Source: an uncultured Subdoligranulum sp.
GTDB taxonomy: Bacteria; Bacillota_A; Clostridia; Oscillospirales; Ruminococcaceae
Assembly (NCBI RefSeq): GCF_937890665.1
Contig: NZ_CALADU010000116.1
Location: 1 to 25,501 of the forward strand
Direction: 5' to 3'
DNA length: 25,501 bases
In this document: piece by piece, positions 1 to 5,614 of the stretch
How the letters are laid out: the number at the start of each line of letters is the position of its first letter
Position numbering within the stretch: position 1 is the first letter of the stretch
Translations under genes and position numbers: made by a program
The notes under the pieces: generated by a model
Database searches by the model: none
What the model was told of the DNA's origin: nothing
What the model saw: the letters and a program-made list of their open reading frames with translations, nothing else

Positions 1-53
1 GCAGCTGATTCGTAATCAGCAGGTCGTCGGTTCAAGTCCGACTACTAGCTCCA
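1..53 (+). tRNA. tRNA-Thr(CGT), 3' part only
   Basis: The window opens inside a tRNA. An anticodon arm (stem 4-8 with 16-20, loop 9-15, anticodon CGT at 11-13), a T arm (GTCGG / TTCAAGT / CCGAC at 26-42), the 3' acceptor strand, discriminator T and an encoded CCA at 51-53 are visible. The D arm and 5' acceptor strand are missing because of the window edge. CGT reads ACG, threonine. A tyrosine-integrase gene lies 107 bp away and points toward it, so this 3' end is the likely attachment core, as is usual for this integrase family. Confidence 0.85.
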
Positions 54-60
54 AAAAATA

Positions 61-105
61 AGCGCCGCAGCGAGGTTTTTCGCCTTGCTGCGGCGCTTTC
101 TTTCT
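61..105. terminator. Bidirectional intrinsic terminator between tRNA and integrase
   Basis: AGCGCCGCAGC (61-71) pairs with GCTGCGGCGCT (87-97); four more pairs, one of them G-U, extend the stem toward a short loop. A T-rich run follows on the plus strand (97-105), ending the tRNA transcript. On the minus strand a run of A at 54-59 gives a U tract, so it can also end the integrase transcript arriving from the right. Confidence 0.8.
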
Positions 106-119
106 GTCTGGATGGAATT

Positions 120-141
120 TTGACTACTTTTTGACTACTTT
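120..141. repeat. Tandem 11-bp direct repeats beside the integrase, possible arm-type sites
   Basis: TTGACTACTTT occurs twice in tandem (120-130 and 131-141). Its core GACTACT also occurs in the tRNA T arm at 40-46. A second direct repeat, TTTTCGAGAT, occurs at 150-159 and 173-182. Short direct repeats next to the attachment core are typical integrase arm-binding sites, but that role is inferred from position only. Confidence 0.45.
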
Positions 142-159
142 TGGGTATCTTTTCGAGAT

Positions 160-1221
160 TTATCCGGTGCCTTTTTCGAGATATTCGTCTATACGATGGA
201 CCGCTTTCAGGCTGTCCTCGGCCTCCAGATGGGTATAAATTTCGGCGGTCATCTGGATGGTAGCATGACCGAGCAACTGCTGGGCCGTGCGCAGATCGAC
301 GCCGGCACGGTAAAGAGTGGTTGCGTAAGTGTGCCGCAGCATATGAGCGTGCACGGGAAAATCGACCATGCTGGTCACATACCGTTGCCACATACGCTGA
401 TAGCCAGTGGAGGTTATAACGGAACCGTCGGCAGACGGAATCACATATTCGCTGGTGTGTGGTGTGTTCAAAAGAACTTCTCGCAACTTTTTGGGAATTG
501 GAAGAACACGGCGGGAAGCACGGTTTTTCAGTTCCATGCTGGGGTCAGGCTGGTTACCGTCTGGGAATGTGACACCACGAGAGATAGCCATGCTGGCCGG
601 GCCTATATCATCCCAGTGAAGGCCCAGAGCTTCCTCCTTGCGCAAACCGGCATAAAGGCACAACGCGCAGAAGGCACGGGCGCGCGGCTCGGTGACCGTA
701 CGCATAAGCGTCTCGGCCTGTTCGGGTGTCAGATACTTTTTGGCTGTGCTCTTTGCGTGCCGGGTAATCTTGATGCCATCGCAGGGGTTGCGCAGCAACA
801 GGGCATTCTGCCGCGCGGTTTCGAAAAGCTGGCGCATTGTAAGCAGTACTTTGCTCTGGGTGCTTTCCGATTTGTCGGCGATAGATGACATGACTTTGCG
901 AATGTGGACGGGGCGAACATCGCGCAGCTCCATGCAGCCTAGCACTGGCATGATGTGGTTATTATAGGAGCCGCGATACATACGGACGGTGGCTGCACGC
1001 AGGGAGAGTTTGTAGCTATTCAGCCAAATCTTGGCCCATTCGCCCACCAGAGTGTGGTCGCCGACCTGCAGGCCGGCATCATCCTCGGCGAGTAGGAAAC
1101 TGACGGCGGCTTTGAGTTCCGCTTCGGTGCGGCCGTAAACAATCTTCTGGCGGCCGTCAGAAAGGGTGACCTTGCGCTGGTAGCGCCCATCGGACCGGCG
1201 CTTTAATTTCTGTTTGGGCAT
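160..1221 (-). CDS. int: Phage tyrosine integrase
   Basis: A 353-residue site-specific recombinase expected to insert and, with an accessory factor, excise the element at the tRNA. The order is an N-terminal beta-rich arm-binding region (about 1-55), a SAM-like core-binding domain (about 58-150) and a C-terminal catalytic domain (about 163-345). Catalytic residues visible are R194 (AGLRKEEALGLHW), K232, H293 and R296 in HMLRHTYAT, H319 in LLGH, and nucleophile Y329. All are present, so the enzyme looks intact. The start at 1221 is chosen because AAGGAGGT lies about 8 nt upstream; the longer open frame to 1341 adds a low-complexity extension with no ribosome site. It is transcribed toward the tRNA and ends at the terminator at 61-105. 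No excisionase gene is next to it. Confidence 0.96.
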   Translation of the reverse strand: MPKQKLKRRSDGRYQRKVTLSDGRQKIVYGRTEAELKAAVSFLLAEDDAGLQVGDHTLVGEWAKIWLNSYKLSLRAATVRMYRGSYNNHIMPVLGCMELRDVRPVHIRKVMSSIADKSESTQSKVLLTMRQLFETARQNALLLRNPCDGIKITRHAKSTAKKYLTPEQAETLMRTVTEPRARAFCALCLYAGLRKEEALGLHWDDIGPASMAISRGVTFPDGNQPDPSMELKNRASRRVLPIPKKLREVLLNTPHTSEYVIPSADGSVITSTGYQRMWQRYVTSMVDFPVHAHMLRHTYATTLYRAGVDLRTAQQLLGHATIQMTAEIYTHLEAEDSLKAVHRIDEYLEKGTG

Positions 1222-1244
1222 AAAAAATACCTCCTTGGGTATAC

Positions 1245-1487
1245 TTGTCAAGCTGCGGGATTGCGAACACGGGACCCGGCTGGGGCATGTGCGCCAGCCG
1301 GGCGTGAGCAACGACCGCCCCGGCGGGGCGGTTGACCGCATAAGGCGGTTTCACCGCAGGTGAAATGGGAAGCAATGCTTGCCAAGCCTGCCCGGAGGTG
1401 ATACAATACGGTTGCGGGTCGCATTGTTCCTCGTGAGCAAGCTGATCTATTGACGCCCTTCCGGTTGCCGCCGGCGGGGCGTTTTTA
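1245..1487 (+). ncRNA. Candidate structured RNA between integrase and nuclease genes
   Basis: No gene fits in 1222-1563. It holds consecutive hairpins: a long interrupted stem 1261-1311 (TTGC, CACG and CCCGGCTGG pairing with CCAGCCGGG, CGTG and GCAA); ACCGCCCC-GGC-GGGGCGGT at 1314-1332; ACCGC/GCGGT at 1335-1349; TTTCACC/GGTGAAA at 1349-1365; and long-range pairings of 1372-1382 with 1421-1442. It ends in a terminator at 1453-1486 (ACGCCC pairing with GGGCGT, then T5) that works only on the plus strand, which argues for a plus-strand RNA rather than an integrase leader. I found no convincing plus-strand promoter; TATACT at 1240-1245 lacks a well-spaced -35. I cannot assign it to a known RNA family. 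Confidence 0.4.
1453..1487 (+). terminator. Intrinsic terminator, plus strand
   Basis: ACGCCC (1453-1458) pairs with GGGCGT (1477-1482), with an inner CCGG/CCGG stem, followed by TTTTT. No protein gene lies upstream on this strand; only the structured region above could be its transcript. Confidence 0.65.
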
Positions 1488-1563
1488 TCTTTTTACTATC
1501 TTTTTAGATGTAAGGATTTTTCGTAAGATAAACCCTTCGCTGCTGGTGTTATGAACGTGTTTG

Positions 1564-2823
1564 TTAATTACCGTGCCAACGAAAAGCTCTGCGAAAACCT
1601 TTTGCTTCGGCCTGCAGAACAGTGCTTACATACATATCGCCGTCATCAGGGTTTAGCATGGTTCTGTCGTACTGTTGGTCAAAGGGAAGATGATAGATAC
1701 GTTCTCCCGTGTTGGAGATGTTACACTTAATTTGGGGGTAAGATTCCAAGGGAACGTGTGTATAGACTTTTATTCCAAGATGCTTTGCGCACATTTCGGC
1801 AAGAGGAGACAGAGCTGCGGTAGTAACAAAAACGCCCAGAATCTCTTTGCCTGATGTTGTGCGGAAGCGTTGCAGGATGGTAGTCCCGTATAATTGGAAG
1901 ATGTGCTTTTCGTGGATGGTTTTGTCTTTTGACCAGCGTTTGCACTGAATAATTAAAATCTGGTTTTCGTTTTCAGCAATCAAGTCACGCCCCATGTCGG
2001 CTCGGCCTTCTGTTGCGCCAAAGTACCGAACTCGATACCCTTTTTGCTCTAGCAAGTACCCAATGTATCGTTCATATTCGATCCCGATTTGCCAATTTGA
2101 CTTTTTACGATTGTTATAATGGTCCAATGCACGCTGCCATTTCTGGACGTTGGGGAGATCGTTGTACTCTTCGGGTGAGAGCCAAGCTTTGCATGGGTCT
2201 TCAGAGGAACTTTCATCATGGTCGGGTAAAAGTTTGGCCGCTTCCGCGGGGGTCATTTCAAGTTCATCCTCCAGGTGAGGATTTAATGAAAGAAGGTAGT
2301 CCAGCTGATATTGTGCAACCTTTGCCTGGTAAACAGCCTCACGGCGTAAGCGGCCAAATTCCCGGACCTTATCGGCGGCCACATAGGCCGGTTGAGATTT
2401 TCTCTCAAGTAGAAAAGCGGTATGAGCGGCCTTTTGGGCATCCAAGTCTGCATAAGCTTTAGCCATCCATGGGATGGCAGATAGGGCTTCCTTTTTTGAT
2501 TCTTCAAAAAAGGAAATCTTCGCTGAGAGATTTTTTTCTCTCTTTTCCAAGTTACATTCACGTGTGGAAAGATTACGTTCACGTGCAGAAAGTTCACGTT
2601 CACGGATAGTTAGTTTTTGAAGTTTCAAATCATGGTTTTTCTGTTCATTTTGAAAATGACGTATTTTATCTTCTAATTCGTCTTGTTTTTCCTTCAATTT
2701 TTCTTCTCTTTCTGGAAGATCTGTTTTGACAGATTTTTCTCCAGCAGAATGACCGGCCATAAATATAAGAGAGATAAACAAAAAACCTATTGTGGCGATG
2801 GCACCAAATGTATTGGCATCCAT
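1564..2823 (-). CDS. Membrane-anchored coiled-coil protein with Mrr-type nuclease domain
   Basis: A 419-residue protein. Residues 5-23 form one hydrophobic membrane segment. Residues 38-112 are a charged coiled coil that includes four consecutive 7-residue repeats of the form RE(R/C/K)xLxx (about 74-101). Residues 240-365 resemble an Mrr-like restriction endonuclease domain: GIEYERYIGYLLEQKGY helix, D280 in GRDLI, and Q293-x-K295 in QCKRW, the PD-(D/E)xK variant with Q seen in Mrr proteins. All the catalytic residues seem present. The start is supported by AAGGTGAT upstream. It lies 17 bp behind the repressor gene on the same strand, so it should be made in the lysogen. A defence or superinfection-exclusion role is inference; a regulated housekeeping nuclease is also possible. 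Confidence 0.82.
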   Translation of the reverse strand: MDANTFGAIATIGFLFISLIFMAGHSAGEKSVKTDLPEREEKLKEKQDELEDKIRHFQNEQKNHDLKLQKLTIRERELSARERNLSTRECNLEKREKNLSAKISFFEESKKEALSAIPWMAKAYADLDAQKAAHTAFLLERKSQPAYVAADKVREFGRLRREAVYQAKVAQYQLDYLLSLNPHLEDELEMTPAEAAKLLPDHDESSSEDPCKAWLSPEEYNDLPNVQKWQRALDHYNNRKKSNWQIGIEYERYIGYLLEQKGYRVRYFGATEGRADMGRDLIAENENQILIIQCKRWSKDKTIHEKHIFQLYGTTILQRFRTTSGKEILGVFVTTAALSPLAEMCAKHLGIKVYTHVPLESYPQIKCNISNTGERIYHLPFDQQYDRTMLNPDDGDMYVSTVLQAEAKGFRRAFRWHGN

Positions 2824-2840
2824 AGAATCATCACCTTGTG

Positions 2841-3203
2841 TTATGCATTGCGGGGAAGAGCAGAAGTTGGCCCCTCCCCGGCGATAGCCTGATATTCATG
2901 CTCCAGCACATTGAGCACGGCGGACTGGCCCCGGGCATCCAGGGCACGGAATTTTTGAATCATCTGAAACTCGCTATCTGATACAGAAGAGTGTGTGGGT
3001 AAATCTTCACGATCTAAAAGAACGAGAGGAGAAACATGTAAAACGTCAGAGAGAGATTTTATATTGTCACGACGTAAATTTGTAACCTCTCCGCGTTCCC
3101 ATTTTGCCACAATACTACGACCAACTCCGCAAGCCTGCGCGATCTGCTCAAGTGTCAAACCGAGTTCTGCACGTCGAATGCGGATAACGTCATGCAATTC
3201 CAT
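2841..3203 (-). CDS. XRE-family phage repressor (CI-like)
   Basis: A 120-residue protein with an N-terminal helix-turn-helix at about 17-38 (LTLEQIAQACGVGRSIVAKWERGE), typical of XRE/Cro-CI regulators. Residues 75-108 form a short helical tail. There is no S24/LexA-type peptidase domain, so RecA-driven self-cleavage is not expected and induction must work another way, for example through an antirepressor or proteolysis. The start at 3203 follows GAGGTGT. It is divergent from the Cro-like gene across a 168-bp region with operator-like palindromes, the usual arrangement of a lysogeny switch. The nuclease gene follows directly. Confidence 0.88.
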   Translation of the reverse strand: MELHDVIRIRRAELGLTLEQIAQACGVGRSIVAKWERGEVTNLRRDNIKSLSDVLHVSPLVLLDREDLPTHSSVSDSEFQMIQKFRALDARGQSAVLNVLEHEYQAIAGEGPTSALPRNA

Positions 3204-3235
3204 GAAAGCTACACCTCATAATAGTTTATAAGCAA

Positions 3236-3264
3236 AGTATAGTACAAGCATGTCATAATTGCAA
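3236..3264 (-). promoter_or_regulatory. Leftward repressor-maintenance-type promoter
   Basis: On the minus strand, -35 TTGCAA (3259-3264), 17-bp spacer, -10 TATACT (3236-3241), 33 bp upstream of the repressor start. A half-operator TGTCAT (3251-3256) lies in the spacer. Confidence 0.65.
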
Positions 3265-3292
3265 CATAAAGATGCAAAAAAGGCTGAAAATG

Positions 3293-3310
3293 TGTCATAT
3301 AGTATTGACA
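3293..3310. promoter_or_regulatory. Imperfect operator overlapping the rightward -35
   Basis: TGTCATATAG-TATTGACA is an imperfect dyad related to the perfect 14-bp palindrome at 3339-3352. Its right half is the TTGACA -35 box, so a bound repressor would block the rightward promoter. Confidence 0.55.
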
Positions 3311-3333
3311 GCAAAGGAAGGGTGTGATATATT
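3305..3333 (+). promoter_or_regulatory. Rightward early promoter
   Basis: -35 TTGACA (3305-3310, consensus), 17-bp spacer, -10 TATATT (3328-3333). It should drive the Cro-like gene and the downstream rightward operon. Operators overlap the -35 and the start point. Confidence 0.8.
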
Positions 3334-3338
3334 GAAGA

Positions 3339-3352
3339 TGTCATATATGACA
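3339..3352. promoter_or_regulatory. Perfect 14-bp operator palindrome, copy 1
   Basis: TGTCATATATGACA is a perfect dyad just downstream of the -10, at the predicted start point of the rightward promoter. An identical copy is at 3577-3590, past the Cro-like gene. Confidence 0.75.
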
Positions 3353-3371
3353 CTGCGCAGGAGGTGGTATA

Positions 3372-3575
3372 TTGAATACAAATAAATTACTGGGAAAAAT
3401 CAAAGAAAATGGAGCAACATTACAACAAATTGCAGAGAGAATGAATATCAGTCTTTCAGCGCTCCGCAGAAAAATCTATGGGAAAACTCAATTCAATAGA
3501 CAGGAAATAGAAAAAATCAGCGATATTTTGAAGTTGACCAACCAGGAACTGCTTGAAATTTTTTTTGCCGATTAA
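3372..3575 (+). CDS. Cro-like small helix-turn-helix regulator
   Basis: A 67-residue protein with a helix-turn-helix at about 16-35 (TLQQIAERMNISLSALRRKI) and a short helical C-terminus (43-65). The start is TTG at 3372; AGGAGGTGG ends a few bases before it and no ATG fits better. It is the first gene after the rightward promoter and is flanked by two identical operator palindromes, so it is probably the Cro-type antagonist of the repressor. An activator role cannot be ruled out from sequence. Confidence 0.85.
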   Translation: MNTNKLLGKIKENGATLQQIAERMNISLSALRRKIYGKTQFNRQEIEKISDILKLTNQELLEIFFAD

Positions 3576-3576
3576 G

Positions 3577-3590
3577 TGTCATATATGACA
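3577..3590. promoter_or_regulatory. Perfect 14-bp operator palindrome, copy 2
   Basis: The same TGTCATATATGACA as at 3339-3352 starts right after the stop codon of the Cro-like gene. A bound repressor here would sit in the path of rightward polymerase, as a roadblock or as a partner for looping. Confidence 0.7.
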
Positions 3591-3639
3591 TCTTGCGGGC
3601 CCAAAAAAGCCCACATCGGGGAGAAAGGAGGGAGACAGG

Positions 3640-3813
3640 ATGCTGATGGAGGTTCGATTTGACTATATGGAGGCGGCTGCGCTGTGCAAAGAGATCCAGC
3701 AGAAAACGCGGGAGTTGGATGTTTTGATGATGAAGCTGCACGCAGCGCTGGCGCTGGAAGTGACGAAGGGCGACAGAAAAGCGCCGCCGGAGAGCGGCGG
3801 CGCTTTGGAGTGA
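3640..3813 (+). CDS. Small early phage protein, 57 aa, unknown function
   Basis: ATG at 3640 follows AAAGGAGG at a good distance. The first 45 residues are predicted helical and amphipathic (YMEAAALCKEIQQKTRELDV), with a Gly/Pro-rich end. I do not recognise a family. The leader just before the ribosome site has a CCC...GGGG hairpin of the type seen before other rightward genes in this region. The last 30 bases also form the terminator of the minus-strand gene at 3816-4022, so the two genes share sequence at their 3' ends. Confidence 0.6.
   Translation: MLMEVRFDYMEAAALCKEIQQKTRELDVLMMKLHAALALEVTKGDRKAPPESGGALE
3777..3803 (-). terminator. Terminator of the minus-strand gene at 3816-4022
   Basis: GCGCCGCC (3781-3788) pairs with GGCGGCGC (3796-3803), 7-base loop. 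On the minus strand the stem is followed by TTTT (A run at 3777-3780). It lies inside the 3' end of the opposing coding region. Confidence 0.65.
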
Positions 3814-3815
3814 GA

Positions 3816-4022
3816 TTACCGGGATGCGGCGGTCAACGATGTGGAAATAAGGCGAGCCAGTTCATCCAGGGAGTTGGAAGTTTCTGAGATGATAGACTGG
3901 AGCGCGGCTTTGGTTTCCGGGTCAGTATGGAGCGAGTCAAGAACAGGCTGCAAATTGGAGCGGAAGTTGTCTGATACAGCGCCAAGGGAAGCCTGCACTT
4001 GATCATAAAGCTGAAAATCCAA
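3816..4022 (-). CDS. Small helical protein, 68 aa, unknown function
   Basis: The most likely start is TTG at 4022, 8 nt after AAAGGAGG; an in-frame ATG lies upstream but overlaps the ribosome site and promoter. The product is soluble and helical, Ser/Leu/Asp-rich (DFQLYDQVQASLGAV at the N-terminus; a second amphipathic helix at about 35-63). No family recognised. Upstream lies a near-consensus minus-strand promoter (4048-4076) and downstream a terminator (3777-3803), so this is a complete one-gene unit set against the rightward operon. Expression in the lysogen is inferred from the promoter. Confidence 0.65.
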   Translation of the reverse strand: MDFQLYDQVQASLGAVSDNFRSNLQPVLDSLHTDPETKAALQSIISETSNSLDELARLISTSLTAASR

Positions 4023-4027
4023 AACGA

Positions 4028-4100
4028 ACACCTCCTTTCCTGCGTGCATTATAGCACGGCGGGAAAGGAGCGGCAACAGAGCGGCCCCCGGCGGGGCCGG
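4028..4100. repeat. Intergenic cassette A, copy 1
   Basis: A 73-bp stretch that is repeated with four mismatches at 5041-5113. It contains the ribosome site and promoter of the leftward gene and a GGCCCC-GGGGCC hairpin before the ribosome site of the rightward gene. It therefore serves two divergent genes at once. Confidence 0.85.
4048..4076 (-). promoter_or_regulatory. Minus-strand promoter P1
   Basis: -35 TTGCCG (4071-4076), 17-bp spacer, extended -10 TGC-TATAAT (4048-4053 complement). It drives the gene at 3816-4022. Confidence 0.8.
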
Positions 4101-4117
4101 GGAAGGTGGTGAACCAG

Positions 4118-4240
4118 ATGGGCAAAGTGAAAATTGAGCTGGCGTTGGAGATATTGGGGAAAAGCTGCTTGTACGGCATACCCAGCGGGATACTGGGTGG
4201 ACTAATCGGGTGTGTGCTGGCAGCACTATGTAAGCAGTGA
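4118..4240 (+). CDS. 40-aa single-pass membrane peptide
   Basis: ATG at 4118 lies about 9 nt after GGGGAAGGTGG; GTG at 4109 is the alternative. A short amphipathic N-terminus (KVKIELALEIL) leads into a Gly-rich hydrophobic stretch, about residues 18-37 (PSGILGGLIGCVLAALC). Its 3' end overlaps the opposing gene at 4226-4624 by 15 bp. A matching small membrane protein sits in the same place in the second repeat unit (5129-5290). Such peptides can be toxins, holin-like or immunity factors; nothing decides between these. Confidence 0.6.
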   Translation: MGKVKIELALEILGKSCLYGIPSGILGGLIGCVLAALCKQ

Positions 4241-4624
4241 CACGATGTAGGACGTGATGCCACCTGCAAGTGCACCTAACAGTGCAGAAATGATTGGAAT
4301 AGCAAATTCCTTGATTTCAGCAGCTGTGTTTTCTTTGATTTGTTCCAGAACAAGGATGCCATTTCGCGTAATGGTGTACTTCCCAGACATAGGGGAAGCC
4401 GCTATTTCTTCATCAAGATAGTTTCGGCCTTGCAGGAGAGCATCCAGTTCAGATGCTGTTAACTCTTCAATGAGATCATACTCGTCTTCGAGGTGCTCCA
4501 AGTAGTATGGGATGCGCCAAGGCTCTTTAAATGAAAGCTTTTCGCGGAGTTCGGATTGTGTATATGGAGTTTCCGATAATAGGCTGAGAATTTTTTGCTC
4601 GTTTTTTGTAAGAAAGACTTCCAT
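4226..4624 (-). CDS. Winged-helix protein with C-terminal membrane segment
   Basis: A 132-residue protein. Residues 5-97 look like a winged helix: helices around 5-17, 22-33 and 36-50, then a beta wing ending YTITRNGILVLEQI. Residues about 108-130 are hydrophobic with small residues (IPIISALLGALAGGITSYIV) and should span the membrane, leaving the winged helix in the cytoplasm. The start is ATG 4624, 10 nt after AAAGGT, matching the spacing of the related gene at 5280-5603; GTG at 4633 would overlap the ribosome site. It has its own promoter (4654-4682) and runs against the rightward genes. No terminator was found before 4100. The architecture is clear; the function is not. Confidence 0.75.
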   Translation of the reverse strand: MEVFLTKNEQKILSLLSETPYTQSELREKLSFKEPWRIPYYLEHLEDEYDLIEELTASELDALLQGRNYLDEEIAASPMSGKYTITRNGILVLEQIKENTAAEIKEFAIPIISALLGALAGGITSYIVSLLT

Positions 4625-4635
4625 AAAGAACACGA

Positions 4636-4683
4636 CCTTTGCATTTTTATCAGATTATAGCACAGGGTCAGGAAGAAGCCAAC
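4636..4683. repeat. Intergenic cassette B, copy 1
   Basis: 48 bp, 42 identical to 5615-5662. It carries the ribosome site and promoter of a leftward winged-helix gene. Just beyond it, both copies have a CCCCGGCGGGG hairpin and the ribosome site of a rightward gene. Confidence 0.8.
4654..4682 (-). promoter_or_regulatory. Minus-strand promoter P2
   Basis: -35 TTGGCT (4677-4682), 17-bp spacer, extended -10 TGC-TATAAT (4654-4659). It drives the winged-helix membrane protein at 4226-4624. Confidence 0.8.
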
Positions 4684-4722
4684 GGAAGAAAGCCCCGGCG
4701 GGGCTGGGAAAGGTGGTGGACA

Positions 4723-4917
4723 GTGAAAAACATACAAATCCAGTTAGACGCAGAGGAGCGGCTGGAAACCGTGATCGTGGACGGAAATACGATATTTGAA
4801 CAGAAAAAGAGCCCGAACAGCCATGCAGCTGTATTGGAGGTACGGCTGAACAACTATTCGGGCGAGGGATATGTGCGGTTGATAAAGAGTTTACAAACCC
4901 ATCATAACGGTTTTTGA
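4723..4917 (+). CDS. Small soluble phage protein, 64 aa, unknown function
   Basis: GTG at 4723 lies about 7 nt after GGGAAAGGTGG. Alternating hydrophobic residues (IQIQLD, LETVIVDGNTIFE, AAVLEVRLNN) suggest a small beta-sheet fold. No family recognised. It follows cassette B copy 1. Its 3' end overlaps the minus-strand Cys-rich gene at 4902-5036 by 16 bp, and its coding sequence contains a likely terminator for that gene. Confidence 0.6.
   Translation: MKNIQIQLDAEERLETVIVDGNTIFEQKKSPNSHAAVLEVRLNNYSGEGYVRLIKSLQTHHNGF
4806..4863 (-). terminator. Probable bulged terminator of the minus-strand gene at 4902-5036
   Basis: GCCCGAACAGCC (4811-4822) pairs with GGCTG (4844-4848) plus TTCGGGC (4857-4863), leaving an 8-base bulge. 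On the minus strand TCTTTTT follows. It sits inside the opposing coding region at 4723-4917. Confidence 0.45.
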
Positions 4918-5036
4918 CCTTTTGCAATCAGTGCAATCAAGCAGTCATAGGTATTGGGGCCGATGAGGCGGCACCAGGCGCACTCTGGATTGCATTTATT
5001 GCCGGATATGGGACAAGTTTTGTTGAATATACCCAT
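4902..5036 (-). CDS. 44-aa Cys-rich protein, probable zinc-binding knuckle
   Basis: ATG at 5036 follows AAAGGAGGTG by about 5 nt. The product holds C8, C15, C19 and C22 (CPISGNKCNPECAWCR), a four-Cys cluster that could bind zinc, plus C33. Similar tiny Cys-cluster proteins are common in Firmicutes phages but none has a role I can name. It is a one-gene unit with its own promoter (5061-5089) and a probable terminator inside the opposing gene, and takes the place in repeat unit 2 that the 68-aa gene takes in unit 1. Confidence 0.65.
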   Translation of the reverse strand: MGIFNKTCPISGNKCNPECAWCRLIGPNTYDCLIALIAKGQKPL

Positions 5037-5040
5037 TTAG

Positions 5041-5113
5041 ACACCTCCTTTCCTGCGTGAATTATAGCACGGCGGGAAAGGAGCGGCAACAGAGCAGCCC
5101 CCATCGGGGCCGG
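5041..5113. repeat. Intergenic cassette A, copy 2
   Basis: 69 of 73 positions match 4028-4100, offset 1013 bp. The promoter and ribosome site for the leftward gene are unchanged. Two of the four differences fall in the loop region of the CCCC-GGGG hairpin before the rightward gene. Confidence 0.85.
5061..5089 (-). promoter_or_regulatory. Minus-strand promoter P3
   Basis: -35 TTGCCG (5084-5089), 17-bp spacer, extended -10 TGC-TATAAT (5061-5066). Identical to P1; it drives the Cys-rich gene at 4902-5036. Confidence 0.8.
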
Positions 5114-5128
5114 AGGAGGTGAAAGCCT

Positions 5129-5290
5129 TTGCGGAAGCTATGGGAGGACCTGACATGGAACCTGAAGGAGACTGCGAAACTGGTGCGGGAATACAAATTT
5201 GCCGTGCTGGGAGGGATTGCGGGCGCGGTGATTGCGAAAATTGTGATATTTGCAGCTGAATACGCCTGCACAGGAACCATTACCAGATGA
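5129..5290 (+). CDS. 53-aa single-pass membrane protein
   Basis: TTG at 5129 follows GGAGGAGGTG by about 7 nt; no ATG fits. The N-terminus is amphipathic (LWEDLTWNLKETAKLVREY), then residues about 24-43 span the membrane (FAVLGGIAGAVIAKIVIFAA). It shows the same size class, position and membrane topology as the 40-aa peptide at 4118-4240, with little residue identity. It overlaps the opposing gene at 5280-5603 by 11 bp. Function unknown. Confidence 0.6.
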   Translation: MRKLWEDLTWNLKETAKLVREYKFAVLGGIAGAVIAKIVIFAAEYACTGTITR

Positions 5291-5603
5291 AAAGCGAAAG
5301 CAGGTACGGAAGAAAACAATCCAAAAACAGTGTGGCTGCAATGCCGGAAACAACGCCCATGAGGAAGTTGTAGAGATCATGCTTGCGCTGTAGGATATCG
5401 GCATGCTTTAGCTGGTCAAGTGCCGTGGGGCTTAGGGAGTAGAAACCGTTTTCCTCAATAAGAAAGCCAGAATAGATAAGCTCAAGCGAGGACTTAAGAA
5501 AATGGCTTGGGATATGCTGCTGAGAATTTGAGATGGGAACTTTGTGGCAGGAGAACCATTTTAGCGTAAGCAGTTCGTATTCTTCCAGATGCGGGAACAA
5601 CAT
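5280..5603 (-). CDS. Winged-helix protein with C-terminal membrane segment, second copy of the type
   Basis: A 107-residue protein. Residues about 8-70 form a compact winged-helix pattern with a wing motif ENGFYSLSPTALDQL; residues about 79-105 are hydrophobic (FLMGVVSGIAATLFLDCFLPYLL) and should cross the membrane. The wing, C-terminal membrane anchor, promoter and position relative to a small rightward membrane protein all match the gene at 4226-4624, though sequence similarity is low. ATG at 5603 lies 10 nt after AAAGGA. It is expressed from P4. Possible roles are membrane-tethered regulation or superinfection exclusion; both are inference. Confidence 0.72.
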   Translation of the reverse strand: MLFPHLEEYELLTLKWFSCHKVPISNSQQHIPSHFLKSSLELIYSGFLIEENGFYSLSPTALDQLKHADILQRKHDLYNFLMGVVSGIAATLFLDCFLPYLLSLFIW

Positions 5604-5614
5604 GCAATTTCAGT

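Noticed and set aside
196..888. Plus-strand open frame of 230 codons inside the integrase gene
   Set aside because: It lies opposite the catalytic domain of an intact integrase and has no ribosome site.
1240..1268. TTGACA on the minus strand at 1244-1249 as integrase promoter
   Set aside because: The matching -10 would fall on the integrase ribosome site, leaving no leader; the true promoter is probably further upstream.
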